From contig NZ_CP036299.1 in assembly GCF_007752345.1 (NCBI RefSeq), positions 1,364,001 through 1,428,000 of the forward strand: a stretch of DNA of 64,000 nt, written 5' to 3'. Every line of letters starts with the position of its first letter. Position 1 is the first letter of the stretch. Of the stretch, positions 1-8,169 are shown one piece after another. The position numbers and the translations under genes are program-made. Origin of the DNA: Planctopirus ephydatiae (GTDB lineage Bacteria > Planctomycetota > Planctomycetia > Planctomycetales > Planctomycetaceae). Under the pieces are notes generated by a model. That model worked only from the letters and a program-made list of their open reading frames with translations, was not told the origin of the DNA and ran no database searches.

Positions 1-376
1 CCGGCCCGGCCAGTAAAACCTGGGCACCGTGCGAGAGAAGATAACTTTCTGCCTGCTGGACCAGCGCTCGTCCAATCCCGCGCCCGCGAAAAGCCGGGTG
101 CACGACCAGAGCACAGATTACACCGGTCGTCGAGTCCACCGTGGTGCGATTGCTGCCGACACCAAAGCCCGCATGGACGAAGCCAGCCGGCTGACCATCC
201 ACAAACGCCAGGATTAAGCCATTCCGGTCAAAGTGAGGCTGCGAGAGTACAAAAAAGTCGAGCTCGTCTGTTCCGTGCATGATCACCGCACCACGACCCA
301 GCTCGGCACTATTCCATAGTTCGGCTATCACGGGGACATCATGGTTTCGAAACGAACGAAACTCCAACAAACTCAC
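1..376 (-). CDS. GNAT-family N-acetyltransferase, C-terminus cut by the window edge
   Basis: Reading the minus strand from 376 gives about 125 residues of a GNAT acetyltransferase before the left edge. The acetyl-CoA pyrophosphate-binding loop RGRGIG is at about residues 97-102, after the usual beta-4 strand (ALVVHP), so the core fold is present. The family transfers acetyl from acetyl-CoA to an amine; the substrate here cannot be read. The start is uncertain: GTG at 376 has AGGG immediately before it, while an in-frame TTG at 370 has GGGAG about 5 bases upstream and may be the true start. The gene stands about 170 bases upstream of nothing on its own strand and its promoter must lie in 377-548. 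Confidence 0.8.
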   Translation of the reverse strand, partial: MSLLEFRSFRNHDVPVIAELWNSAELGRGAVIMHGTDELDFFVLSQPHFDRNGLILAFVDGQPAGFVHAGFGVGSNRTTVDSTTGVICALVVHPAFRGRGIGRALVQQAESYLLSHGAQVLLAGP

Positions 377-548
377 TCCCTGGTTTTGATTGCAAATCAG
401 TCAGATCAACTTCACGCGGAGAAGATGTCTTTCTGAACCTTTTCCATTCCACACGATGATCATCAATCACAGTTTAATCATGCAACAAGGTCGCATGGAA
501 TGTCCACGCGACCTTGCTGTCATCGACAAGTTTTCACCGATTTCTCGC

Positions 549-1508
549 TTAGCGGCTGCAAACCTTCTCAGCAGCAGCCACGATCGCTTCGGCAGTCAGA
601 CCGTACTTCTTGAGCAGGCCTTCCGGATCGCCACTCTCGGCATAAGTGTTGCCGATGTTGACGAATTCAATCGGGCAAGGTGCCAACTGGGCAGTGACTG
701 ACGCCACAGCCGAACCCACACCGCCATGTGGCAGGTGTTCTTCGGCAACGACCAGGCGACCAGTCTCTTTGACTGCCTTCACGATCGCTTCCTGGTCAAT
801 CGGTGAAACAGTATGGAGATCGAGCACGCGAGCCGTGATTCCCTTGGCTTCAAGTGCGACAGCTGCATCGAGAGCAATACCTACCATCAGGCCATTAGCA
901 ATGATGGTGAGGTTCTTACCATCCCGCAGCTGATTGGCTTTGCCAATTGTCAGTACCGAATCCGGGCCATAGATTTCAGGCACATCGATACGGCCACAAC
1001 GCATGTAGACCGGGCCCTTGTGCTCGAGCATGCCTTTCACAAGGTGCTTGGTGCTCGGAGCATCGGCAGGGACAACGACTGCCACACCTGGCAAAGCCGA
1101 CATCAAGGCGATGTCTTCAATGGCCATTTGCGAGGCTCCGTCTTCGCCAATCGAAATCCCCGCGTGAGAACCCACCATCTTCACATTGAGATGCGGGTAA
1201 GCCACGCACATACGAATCTGGTCGTAGGCATTGCAAGTCAGGAAGGCAGCGAAGCTGGAGACCACCGGGATCTTGCCGGCAGCAGCCAGACCAGCCGCCA
1301 CGCCCACCATATTGCTCTCGGCAATACCAACGTTGAATCCACGCTCAGGGAACGCTTTGGCAAAGACTTCCGTGCGTGTGGAGTTACCCACGTCGCCATC
1401 GACAGTCACGACAGTGGGAAATTCATTGCCCAGTTCTTTCAGCGCGGTTCCGAACGCATCGCGTACGGCTTTGCCCAGCTTCAGACCGGCTGCTTGTCCG
1501 ATAGTCAT
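549..1508 (-). CDS. transketolase, C-terminal subunit (split enzyme)
   Basis: The 319-residue protein has the transketolase pyrimidine-binding domain followed by the C-terminal domain. The catalytic glutamate that activates thiamine diphosphate is in GIAESNM (Glu64), and GISIGEDGASQ marks the following conserved loop. A full-length transketolase has about 650 residues; here the pyrophosphate domain is a separate gene immediately upstream (start 2424), as in other split transketolases. The two subunits should form the active pentose-phosphate enzyme that moves two-carbon units between sugar phosphates. AGGA lies 8 bases before the ATG. The gap between the two genes is 73 bases, so they are probably one transcript. 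1-deoxyxylulose-5-phosphate synthase-like activity is less likely because the N-terminal half matches transketolase. Confidence 0.9.
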   Translation of the reverse strand: MTIGQAAGLKLGKAVRDAFGTALKELGNEFPTVVTVDGDVGNSTRTEVFAKAFPERGFNVGIAESNMVGVAAGLAAAGKIPVVSSFAAFLTCNAYDQIRMCVAYPHLNVKMVGSHAGISIGEDGASQMAIEDIALMSALPGVAVVVPADAPSTKHLVKGMLEHKGPVYMRCGRIDVPEIYGPDSVLTIGKANQLRDGKNLTIIANGLMVGIALDAAVALEAKGITARVLDLHTVSPIDQEAIVKAVKETGRLVVAEEHLPHGGVGSAVASVTAQLAPCPIEFVNIGNTYAESGDPEGLLKKYGLTAEAIVAAAEKVCSR

Positions 1509-1581
1509 TTGAAAAATCCTGTTCTACAGGCATGAACTTGAAGTACGGGAAAACAACAGCAGCAACAAGAAATTGTGCGAA

Positions 1582-2424
1582 CTAATCAGCCAGCAGAGCC
1601 AATGCCTTTTCGGCCAGCTCTTTGGAAAGTGGCTTGCCGTGATAGTTCAGATCGCCGGTGGGGGCCAGGATCGGCAGGATGCCAAAGCCCTTCTGTGTCT
1701 GCGAGACAATCGCTGTCGGACGATCTTTGATCGAACGGGCGATCGTCAGAGCGGCGATCACCTGCTCGATATCGTTGCCGTTAATGGTCTGAACGTGCCA
1801 GCCGAAAGCTTCAATCTTGGGTTGGAATTCGGTGAGCTTGAGAACATCTTTGGTGGCTCCCGTCTGCTGATAGCCGTTCTGATCAACAATCGCCGTCAGG
1901 TTCGCCAGCTTGTACTTTTCAGCCGAAGCGAGAGCTTCCCAAACCTGGCCTTCACCCATTTCCCCATCACCGAGCATGACGTAGGTATGAGCTGAAAGAC
2001 CATCCATGTGGCAGGCCAGTGCATGTCCAACGCCGACGGAAAGACCTTGCCCCAGCGAGCCCGTTGAAGCTTCGATGCAATCGAGTCGCTTCATATTGGG
2101 ATGACCTTCGAGCCGGCTTCCCAGCTTGCGGAGTGTCATCAGTTCTTCGACAGGGAAGTAACCACATTCTGCCAAGGCGGCATAGAGCACGGGAACTGCA
2201 TGCCCCTTGCTGAGAATGAAGCGGTCACGGTTATTCCAGCGAGGCTGTGCAGGGTCGTGCTGCATAAACCCGCCAAAAAACAGTGCGGTCACCATCTCCA
2301 CGGCAGACATACTACTGCTGGGATGGCCACTGCCAGCTTCGGTGGTCATGCGGACAATGTGTCGACGCAGCACCTTGGTTTTGGCTTTCATCTCGTCCAG
2401 CGACAGCGGCTTGAAAATGGCCAC
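1582..2424 (-). CDS. transketolase, N-terminal subunit (split enzyme)
   Basis: This encodes about 280 residues of the thiamine-diphosphate pyrophosphate-binding domain. GHPSSSMSAVEM near residue 33, KGHAVPVLYAAL near 73, and the diphosphate motif GDGEMGEGQ at 152-160 with its closing Asn183 are visible. I start at GTG 2424 because AAGGA is 7 bases before it and because conservation begins there; the open frame extends to 2640, but that extension is Arg-rich and reads like noncoding sequence. It pairs with the C-terminal subunit downstream (stop 1582, next start 1508). Together they would run the non-oxidative pentose phosphate pathway in the cytoplasm. Confidence 0.9.
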   Translation of the reverse strand: MAIFKPLSLDEMKAKTKVLRRHIVRMTTEAGSGHPSSSMSAVEMVTALFFGGFMQHDPAQPRWNNRDRFILSKGHAVPVLYAALAECGYFPVEELMTLRKLGSRLEGHPNMKRLDCIEASTGSLGQGLSVGVGHALACHMDGLSAHTYVMLGDGEMGEGQVWEALASAEKYKLANLTAIVDQNGYQQTGATKDVLKLTEFQPKIEAFGWHVQTINGNDIEQVIAALTIARSIKDRPTAIVSQTQKGFGILPILAPTGDLNYHGKPLSKELAEKALALLAD

Positions 2425-2640
2425 TCGATATTCCTTCGATGGGAGGCGACGGGAAAATTTGTTCAATAGCAGGTCTTCAGGCAGCCGGTGGACACCACGT
2501 CTCCAGAGATTCACCCAACCGCCTGTCAGCAGTCTGGGGCGAAATGGTTGACATACTGCCAATTCCGCTTGATTCCTTGCCCGCCGAATCCTAACGCTGA
2601 AGAAAACCAGCAGCAAGCCTGCACGGCTGAACCCATGCAA

Positions 2641-2958
2641 ACTTGGCAGGTTTCTGCTTCCAAAAATGAATTCACGTTAAAATTCAGCCTTACATTCCAA
2701 AAACCCGTGACATCAGAAATTCAAGAGGGATGCAAAATCGCTCGTGGAAACTCAGCAGATAGGGTCCTCGCTGCGAACTCCACTCCTTCGGGCGGCTGCG
2801 TGATGGAATTTCCAGTTCCTGGCAATCAATGATTGAATGAACGATATCGATGTGGCATTGTGACGAACGAGTTTACTGCAGGATTTCTCGAATCCTGACT
2901 GTCATCAGCGATTTTGACTGTCCTCTATCCTTATTGACGGATTGGATCTCTTCGAGCG
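2641..2958. other. intergenic stretch between divergent genes
   Basis: About 300 bases between the transketolase operon (minus) and the small plus-strand gene at 2959. Promoters for both must lie here. I see no RNA gene, no strong hairpin and no convincing ORF. Confidence 0.4.
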
Positions 2959-3381
2959 ATGACACTTCGCCACCCCACCGTCACCAATCCCGAACCAACA
3001 GACGAAGAGCTTCTGGCCTGGCTGGATGAGACCGTTTCGTTGGCACGCAGTGCTCAAATTGAACATCTCGTAAGGCAGTCGGCTGAACTCCAAAGCCGAC
3101 TGAATGGACTGCGGCGAACTCGCCAGAACGGCTCATTAACGCTGGGTGAAATCTGGCGATGCCATCGCGTGGGGTGTTTTTCCTGGGAAATTCTGGCTCG
3201 TTACGCGAGAAATGAGAGCGGGGCCGGTCTCTCGGAACAGATTCGTTTTCATCTCGAAACGGTGGAATGCGTCTGGTGTCAGGCGGTCTGGGAATCACTC
3301 TCGGAAGACGATCTTTCACGAACTGACCGCGTTTTTCAGACCTCAGCCGGCCAATGGAACCATCAGGACGGAAGTCGCTGA
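2959..3381 (+). CDS. small unknown protein with Cys/His motifs
   Basis: I do not recognise a named family. The 140-residue soluble protein starts with an acidic helical segment (EELLAWLDE), then a charged helix (EHLVRQSAELQSRLNGLR), then a region with RCHRVGC and a later HLETVECVWC. The Cys and His spacing could bind a metal and recalls zinc-finger-like ends of anti-sigma or adaptor proteins, but the match is too weak to name it. No signal peptide or membrane segment is seen. It lies about 250 bases upstream of csrA on the same strand. The ATG at 2959 is the only reasonable start; no strong ribosome-binding site precedes it. Confidence 0.6.
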   Translation: MTLRHPTVTNPEPTDEELLAWLDETVSLARSAQIEHLVRQSAELQSRLNGLRRTRQNGSLTLGEIWRCHRVGCFSWEILARYARNESGAGLSEQIRFHLETVECVWCQAVWESLSEDDLSRTDRVFQTSAGQWNHQDGSR

Positions 3382-3634
3382 AATTCAGGCATTGAGTGCA
3401 AAACCAGTTCCTCACAGGTCGGATAAATCCGATGTGGAGGTCGTTAGTGCAAATTTTCAGTGAAAATTTGCCAAACTTGAGGAATATCAAGGAATTTAGC
3501 ATCTTGACGAGCGAATTTTTTCTCTTAACAATTGACGCATTGAACGTTTCTCACGGTTTTGTCAAGGCTGAGGCGAAAGTTGTCGGTGAAGTTGACGCAG
3601 CATCGCGGAACTGCGATTGCCACGGAGTATGGTC

Positions 3635-3889
3635 ATGTTGGTTCTCTCACGAAAAAAGCTTGAAAGCATTGTAATTGATGAGCAGATCATCATTACTGTG
3701 GTCGAGATTCGGGGAGACAAAGTCCGGCTGGGGATCGAGGCCCCCCGGGACATTTCCATCAAGCGCTGCGAACTCGAGGATCGCCATCAGTCTGAGCCTC
3801 CCGTCGCGGGTGAAGCTGCCGACAATGGCGGTCAGCCAGTGCCCGATCATTCGCCACTGGAAAAAGCTCAGAATTCACCAGCCGCCTGA
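3635..3889 (+). CDS. csrA: carbon storage regulator CsrA (RNA-binding regulator)
   Basis: The first 50 or so residues are the classic CsrA fold: MLVLSRKKLESIVI, a central ITVVEIRGDKVRLGIEAP, and DISIKR. CsrA dimers bind GGA motifs in mRNA leaders and repress or stabilise transcripts. I chose the ATG at 3635 because GGAG lies 7 bases upstream and family members begin MLVLSR; an ATG two codons earlier has GGAG only one base away. At 84 residues it is longer than the usual 60-70, with a hydrophilic Pro/Ala-rich tail from about residue 52. The tail is common enough to be harmless but is variable. The gene is followed after about 160 bases by tRNA-Glu. Confidence 0.93.
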   Translation: MLVLSRKKLESIVIDEQIIITVVEIRGDKVRLGIEAPRDISIKRCELEDRHQSEPPVAGEAADNGGQPVPDHSPLEKAQNSPAA

Positions 3890-4051
3890 GTCACGTCGTT
3901 TTTTCGCTCTGATTTTCGAAGCAAACGATTCCCCAGCTGGCGAACAGTCTTCACTCCGAACGGCAGAATTCTCGCGATTCAAAAATCCAGTACGGGAATC
4001 TTGCCGGAACACTTGCCTGCCTCCCACATAGCAGCTACATTTCTGGTGCTG

Positions 4052-4124
4052 GGCCCCATCGTCTAGAGGCCTAGGACATTGGATTTTCAGTCCAAGAACT
4101 GGGGTTCGAATCCCCATGGGGTCA
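4052..4124 (+). tRNA. tRNA-Glu (anticodon TTC)
   Basis: A full cloverleaf is readable. The acceptor stem GGCCCCA pairs with TGGGGTC at the 3' end. The anticodon stem TTGGA/TCCAA encloses the loop TTTTCAG, giving anticodon TTC. The T-arm CTGGGGTTCGAATCCCCA is canonical. CCA is not encoded. The discriminator base is A where many bacterial tRNA-Glu have G. The 73-base length is standard. Confidence 0.96.
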
Positions 4125-4168
4125 GTAATTGCCTTTGCTGTTGTCCTCGGCAAATGCTTAACGAATTG

Positions 4169-4197
4169 AGCTCCTGATGTTTCAGGAGCTTTTTTCG
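4169..4197 (+). terminator. rho-independent terminator after tRNA-Glu
   Basis: AGCTCCTGA (4169-4177), loop TGTT, TCAGGAGCT (4182-4190), followed by TTTTTTC. A perfect 9-bp stem with a U-run, 45 bases after the tRNA, so it should end the tRNA transcript. Confidence 0.9.
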
Positions 4198-4319
4198 TTT
4201 TCACGGGGCAATCTGCGGAGCATGATGATCGTCGATGATTGCTCCGTGTTCTGACAGCAGATAACTCTTGCTTGGGCGGGAAGTTCTATCGCTTCCATTA
4301 TGATCTCAAACGTTCTGCA

Positions 4320-5420
4320 ATGAGTGTCGCCATGGCAACTCATCCTGCATCGACATTTTCTCCTGATCATGCCGCCGCCCGGCAGCGATTTCAGCAATCA
4401 GCGTCTCGGCTCGGCTGGAGGTTGGAGTCCTATTCGATCGGTCTTCATGGCCCGACTGGCGAAGAGTTAGAGTTCGACGTCGCCATCTCACAGGGCGAAG
4501 TGACCGACAAGGTCCTGGTGGTTTCATCGGGTCTGCATGGCGTCGAAGGATTTTTTGGATCTGCCGTGCAGGTGGCCTGTATGGAGCATTGGCTCAGTAC
4601 AGAACCTCCCAACGTGAAATGCGTTTTTCTCCATGGGCTCAACCCCTATGGATTTACCTGGCTTCGTCGCTTCGATGAAAGCAATGTAGACCCCAATCGC
4701 AACTTTCTGCTTCCTGGCGAACACTTCGAGGGCGCTCCCGATGGTTATCAGCAGCTGGATCGATTTCTGAACCCGCGACATTTCCCATCATCATGGGAAC
4801 CATTCACCTTAAAAGCTTTGTGGCTGATTACTCGATACGGCATGCCGGCACTGAGACAGTCGATTGCCGGCGGACAATACACGTTCCCTCAAGGTCTTTT
4901 CTTCGGTGGAGATGGGCCATCCCGCTCACAGCAAATTTTACGCGAACACATGCCACGCTGGCTCAATGGATGCCGGCAGGTCGTTCATCTCGACTTCCAT
5001 ACGGGATTAGGCCGCTTTGGTACTCACAAACTGTTGATCGATTACCCTTTGAATGAAGCGCAGCGAAACTGGTTCTCCCACTGGTTCGGTACAGATTCCT
5101 TTGAAGCCATCGACTCGGCTGAGATGGCTTACGAGGCCCGCGGTGGATTTGGCCGCTGGTGTACATCGCAAGGATTAGCTGCCAACTACCTATTTGCCTG
5201 TGCTGAGTTCGGTACTTACGGTGGGATTCAGGTTCTTGCTGGCTTAAGGGCTGAGAATCAGGCTCACCATTGGGGCAGCCCGAATGATCCATCGACCATC
5301 CGGGCGAAACGACGCTTGATGGAGCTGTTTTGCCCGGCGTCGCCAACCTGGCGATCCCAATGTGTCAGGTCTGGTCAGTTATTGATTGACCGAGCCCTGC
5401 AAGGATTATTGCAATCATGA
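4320..5420 (+). CDS. DUF2817 zinc carboxypeptidase-like protein (M14 fold)
   Basis: The 366-residue protein matches the DUF2817 group, relatives of zinc carboxypeptidases. The first zinc pair is in SGLHGVEGFFG (His73 and Glu76 from this start), NVDPNRNF supplies the substrate-binding Arg/Asn region, and VVHLDFHTGLG carries the third zinc histidine. No signal peptide is evident, so it is probably cytoplasmic. The physiological substrate is not known. I start at ATG 4320; the open frame extends to 4239 without a better start and there is no clear ribosome-binding site. It is the only gene between the tRNA terminator and the repeat patch at 5421. Confidence 0.85.
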   Translation: MSVAMATHPASTFSPDHAAARQRFQQSASRLGWRLESYSIGLHGPTGEELEFDVAISQGEVTDKVLVVSSGLHGVEGFFGSAVQVACMEHWLSTEPPNVKCVFLHGLNPYGFTWLRRFDESNVDPNRNFLLPGEHFEGAPDGYQQLDRFLNPRHFPSSWEPFTLKALWLITRYGMPALRQSIAGGQYTFPQGLFFGGDGPSRSQQILREHMPRWLNGCRQVVHLDFHTGLGRFGTHKLLIDYPLNEAQRNWFSHWFGTDSFEAIDSAEMAYEARGGFGRWCTSQGLAANYLFACAEFGTYGGIQVLAGLRAENQAHHWGSPNDPSTIRAKRRLMELFCPASPTWRSQCVRSGQLLIDRALQGLLQS

Positions 5421-5829
5421 ATTGCCGGCAGTCGTTCACCAGCCTCACGAGCCGGAAGCGTCAGCGACGGACATTTTCCTATTCCTCTTGACGATCAAGT
5501 TCGGCGATCAAATCGACTTGCCATGGTTCTTACGGAAACGGAGAGTCCCCGTCACCGAAGAATCAAAGGGGTCATCGTTGTTGGCGGGGTGACTCAGTCG
5601 TAGCTTTGAAGGAGGAAAAGGGGGCAGGAGGAAAAGGGGTCAGGACTCGTTTCTGCTTCCCGCTGCGATTGCTGCAGGGCTGGAGGTGACGGACGTACGT
5701 CGGGTCGAGATTGTGAAGGTTGCGGCATCGCATGGTGGCCAAATGCGGTGTAACATGGGATTCCAGCTGGCAATCCGTCGCAACTCATTTGACAGTCCGA
5801 CGCATCAAGATTGACAAGTCCATACCACA
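5421..5829. repeat. intergenic patch with short repeats
   Basis: No convincing gene. A 16-base unit, GGAGGAAAAGGGGGCA (5611-5626), is followed directly by a second copy with one change (5627-5642), and then by CAGGACTC. Near 5445-5475 lies GAGCCGGAAGCGTCAGCGAC, which resembles short high-copy repeats I associate with planctomycetes from memory (not verified). From 5811 a segment beginning TTGACAAG and ending ACCGCCAA recurs, reverse-complemented and with two differences, at about 33985-34010. The whole reads as a place where small elements accumulate. Confidence 0.5.
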
Positions 5830-5867
5830 CCGCCAAACAGCGGTAAAATTCTACCGCACTTCGGCGG
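5830..5867. repeat. two-tier hairpin just before the cassette-like WD40 gene
   Basis: CCGCC (5830-5834) pairs with GGCGG (5863-5867), and inside it GCGGTA (5840-5845) pairs with TACCGC (5852-5857). The arms are separated by matching 5-base internal loops. The function is unknown. It lies just upstream of the GTTCGGCGG at 5878 and could be the inner part of an eroded attC-like palindrome. Confidence 0.55.
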
Positions 5868-6020
5868 TCGAATACCTGTTCGGCGGCAGGCGGCAAAGTG
5901 ACCGGGCGCTTGGAGGCTGAAGTCCGTGTCTGAAAGCGATCTTGGGTGGTTTATTGCATCTGCCAAATGCCTAACTGCGAATGAACCTTCGATACTGTTT
6001 CGTTCAGGAGTTCATGACCC

Positions 6021-7298
6021 ATGCCTAAATTCTTCTCTCCGCTCGTCGCGGCATTCGTCGGCCTGCTGGCCGTGTGCCCCGCTCGAGGAGCAGACCTTCC
6101 CATACTTGCCGCACTTGGCGAGCCCGGCAAACTCCTCGCCGAGTACAAGTCTGAGGCTTCGCAGGGTTCCAACGCCTTCAACAGGGAGCTGTCGGTCTCC
6201 TTGGCAGAAGACCTGATCATCGTCACAGAGTTCGGTGCACCGGCCGCCTTGCCCAAGCTCCAAGCATTCCCGGTTCAAATACTCCGACTGAAACTCACGC
6301 CCAGGATAGAGATCAGTCAGGGGCCGCCGCTCGACGCGCCGCCCGATTACAAGGGCAATCTGTATCGGTGTTCCGCCTTCAGCCCGGGTGGGAAAATCGT
6401 CGCGGTGTCCAGCCAGCTTGTGAAATCCGATAAATGGGACGACAACTGGGCGGTGATCGACTTCTACCGCACCGAAGATGGGGTGCGGTACAAGAGTCTG
6501 CACCGCGAGAAAGGGCCTGACTTCGTGGCGGGCCTGCGGTTCAGCCCGGACGGAAAGTCGCTGGCGGTTGGATACTCCGTGCATAATGCCGGCCTGGAGG
6601 GCAGTTTTGGCTTGTGGGACTTGGGCACGGACACCTTTCGTCAGTTCGGGCGAGTGATGCCCACGGACATCTGCTTCAACGATGCCGGAACGCGAATTGC
6701 CACCAGCGAATCCTACAATGGGATCGTGCAGATTTGGGATGTCAAGAGTGGCAAAGAGTTGGTGAAGGACGACCCGATCCGCGATCCGGATGCCCCGGTG
6801 GGTGCGATGGGCGCACCTCGTTCCATGCGTTTCAGCCAAGATAGCAACACCCTCTTCAGCGCGAGCGTTGAGGCAAGACCCGGACTTCGGACCCGTGAGT
6901 ACAATCTGATCGAGCGGAAGAAAGTCGCGGCTTGGAAGATGCCCAAGAAAGAAGAAGTTGGCGTAAAACGTGAGATGCGAGCGTGCTTTCTATCGCTCGA
7001 CGGGGCGCTGATGCTGACGAGTGAAGAAGCAATACGAAGACGCGACCCGCAGGATCAAGAGTGCGATCTGACCATAAGCTGCGAATTGATCGACATGAAG
7101 AGCCGCCGGCCGCTCGTCAGGATCGATACCTACTCGGGACGGATTAAGAACGCACCGGGAGCAGAGGGTTTCTCCCCCGCATCCGTTCAGAGTCTATATC
7201 TGAGCCGCGACGCCCGTTTTATTGTAACACTTGGCGGCCCCCGAGACGGCAGCGTCAACCGGCTCAAGGTGTGGGCGACCGGTCTGTCGGCTCGCTGA
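6021..7298 (+). CDS. secreted WD40-like beta-propeller protein, likely a mobile gene cassette
   Basis: The 425-residue protein has a signal peptide (hydrophobic stretch to about residue 22, cleavage near ARG-A). WD40/PD40-type blades follow: SPGGKIVAVSS, SPDGKSLAVGYS, GLWDLGTD, DAGTRIATSES, IVQIWDVKSGKEL. It is probably a periplasmic propeller used for binding; no enzyme motif is seen. It is richer in G+C than its neighbours (40 of 60 bases in the line at 6481). Its stop codon lies one base before an attC-like palindrome (7299-7395), and GTTCGGCGG occurs both at 5878 and at 7388. This layout suggests an integron-type cassette. No integrase gene is in the window. The start is the ATG at 6021 with AGGAG about 10 bases upstream. 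Confidence 0.85.
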   Translation: MPKFFSPLVAAFVGLLAVCPARGADLPILAALGEPGKLLAEYKSEASQGSNAFNRELSVSLAEDLIIVTEFGAPAALPKLQAFPVQILRLKLTPRIEISQGPPLDAPPDYKGNLYRCSAFSPGGKIVAVSSQLVKSDKWDDNWAVIDFYRTEDGVRYKSLHREKGPDFVAGLRFSPDGKSLAVGYSVHNAGLEGSFGLWDLGTDTFRQFGRVMPTDICFNDAGTRIATSESYNGIVQIWDVKSGKELVKDDPIRDPDAPVGAMGAPRSMRFSQDSNTLFSASVEARPGLRTREYNLIERKKVAAWKMPKKEEVGVKREMRACFLSLDGALMLTSEEAIRRRDPQDQECDLTISCELIDMKSRRPLVRIDTYSGRIKNAPGAEGFSPASVQSLYLSRDARFIVTLGGPRDGSVNRLKVWATGLSAR

Positions 7299-7395
7299 CG
7301 CCGAACCAAACGCTGCAGCAGACGGCGGGGCATGAATCGTTTCTGGGGCTCCAAGGCTCAGTAGACCCGCCGGTGCTGAGCTTAGTCGTTCGGCG
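7299..7395 (+). repeat. attC-like recombination site behind the WD40 gene
   Basis: The outer arms CGCCGAAC (7299-7306) and GTTCGGCG (7388-7395) are perfectly complementary. The inner arms GCTGCAGCAGACGGCGGG (7312-7329) and CCCGCCGGTGCTGAGC (7366-7381) pair with a few unpaired bases on one side, and the terminal loop is about 36 bases. This two-box arrangement with extrahelical bases and the AAC...GTT ends is the architecture of integron attC sites. It differs from the textbook right box GTTRRRY at the fourth base. The position directly after a stop codon is also typical of attC. A closely related 5' half is present behind the pectate-lyase-fold gene (34339-34346 side, minus strand). Confidence 0.65.
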
Positions 7396-7407
7396 GAGAA
7401 GCATCTC

Positions 7408-7539
7408 ATGACTGACGGTCTTCAACCCGGCGACCGCGTTCTGGACCTACGGGCGGTGTCCCGGTCCGGAGCACTGTTTGCCGGTTTGGTCGCTGCTCCC
7501 CTCGCTGCCGTTCTGTCCGAGCCCGGTAGGGTGGGTTAA
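7408..7539 (+). pseudogene. truncated ORF after the attC-like site
   Basis: An ATG 12 bases after the attC-like right box opens a 43-codon frame (MTDGLQPGDRVLDLRAVSRS and onward). Its TAA lies inside the REP hairpin that begins at 7526. The simplest reading is the 5' end of a following cassette gene interrupted by the REP/RAYT element. I recognise no family. It could also be chance. Confidence 0.4.
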
Positions 7540-7560
7540 GGCTTCGCGCAACCCACCATC
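7526..7560 (+). repeat. REP hairpin, left partner of the RAYT element
   Basis: GTAGGGTGGGTTAAGGCT begins the element. GGTGGGTT (7530-7537) pairs with AACCCACC (7550-7557) over a 12-base loop. It matches the reverse complement of 8170-8203 almost base for base, so the two copies flank the transposase in inverted orientation. Confidence 0.85.
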
Positions 7561-7601
7561 ATCTCACACATCCCGCAATTGTGATGAACACATCCCCGGC
7601 A

Positions 7602-8150
7602 TCACTCAAAATCACTGAATTCGTCGTCGTCCCATGAACTCATGCGGCCCCACTCCAAGGGATATTCACCAGCTCGCGCGAACCGATGAAATGAACTCCA
7701 AGGCCAATCGGTAACTCGGTCCACCAAGCCGTGCTTAAGCGGATTGGCATGGACGTAATCCACGCAACGCTTCAAATCCTCCTCGTCGCGGCAGGTATGT
7801 TCGTAAAAACGTCGTTGCCAGACTGCTTGCTCGCCTCTCGACTGGCGGCGGTGGCTGGGCATGACATCGGCGTTTCCTATTTGAAGCCACGCCCTCGTGA
7901 AGTACATTTTGATCAGCCTCCAGCGGCGTGAATAGTCAACATCGGCGCGAGGTAATGTCCACACGGTGTGCAAGTGATCGGGAAGCAGCACAATCGCAAC
8001 AATCTCAAAGGGATGCTTTCTGCGAACAGTGCGAATCGCCTGACGCAAATGGTGACGGCCAGCGTCTGTGGTCAAGATCGGACGACGGCCTTCTGTCACG
8101 ACCGTGAAAAAGAACGTGCGGCCGTGGTAGTTTCTGCGGTAATCGCTCAT
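7602..8150 (-). CDS. REP-associated tyrosine transposase (RAYT, Y1 family)
   Basis: The 182-residue protein has the Y1 transposase HUH motif in LLPDHLHTVWTLP (His59 and His61). The RAYT-typical C-terminal block is RRFYEHTCRDEEDLKRCVDY followed by VHANPLKHGLV, and the likely catalytic tyrosine is Tyr132. RAYTs are single-copy domesticated relatives of IS200/IS605 transposases that cleave and join single-stranded REP hairpins. Two inverted REP copies (7526-7560 and 8170-8203) flank the gene at distances of about 40 and 20 bases, as expected. The frame is intact, so the protein may be functional. The start is the ATG at 8150. Confidence 0.92.
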   Translation of the reverse strand: MSDYRRNYHGRTFFFTVVTEGRRPILTTDAGRHHLRQAIRTVRRKHPFEIVAIVLLPDHLHTVWTLPRADVDYSRRWRLIKMYFTRAWLQIGNADVMPSHRRQSRGEQAVWQRRFYEHTCRDEEDLKRCVDYVHANPLKHGLVDRVTDWPWSSFHRFARAGEYPLEWGRMSSWDDDEFSDFE

Positions 8151-8169
8151 TGGAATTCTGGGTTATGGG

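Noticed and set aside
813-1535. Open frame of 240 codons on the plus strand
   Set aside because: It lies antisense to the transketolase C-terminal gene, which has clear catalytic motifs; the composition is that of a shadow frame.
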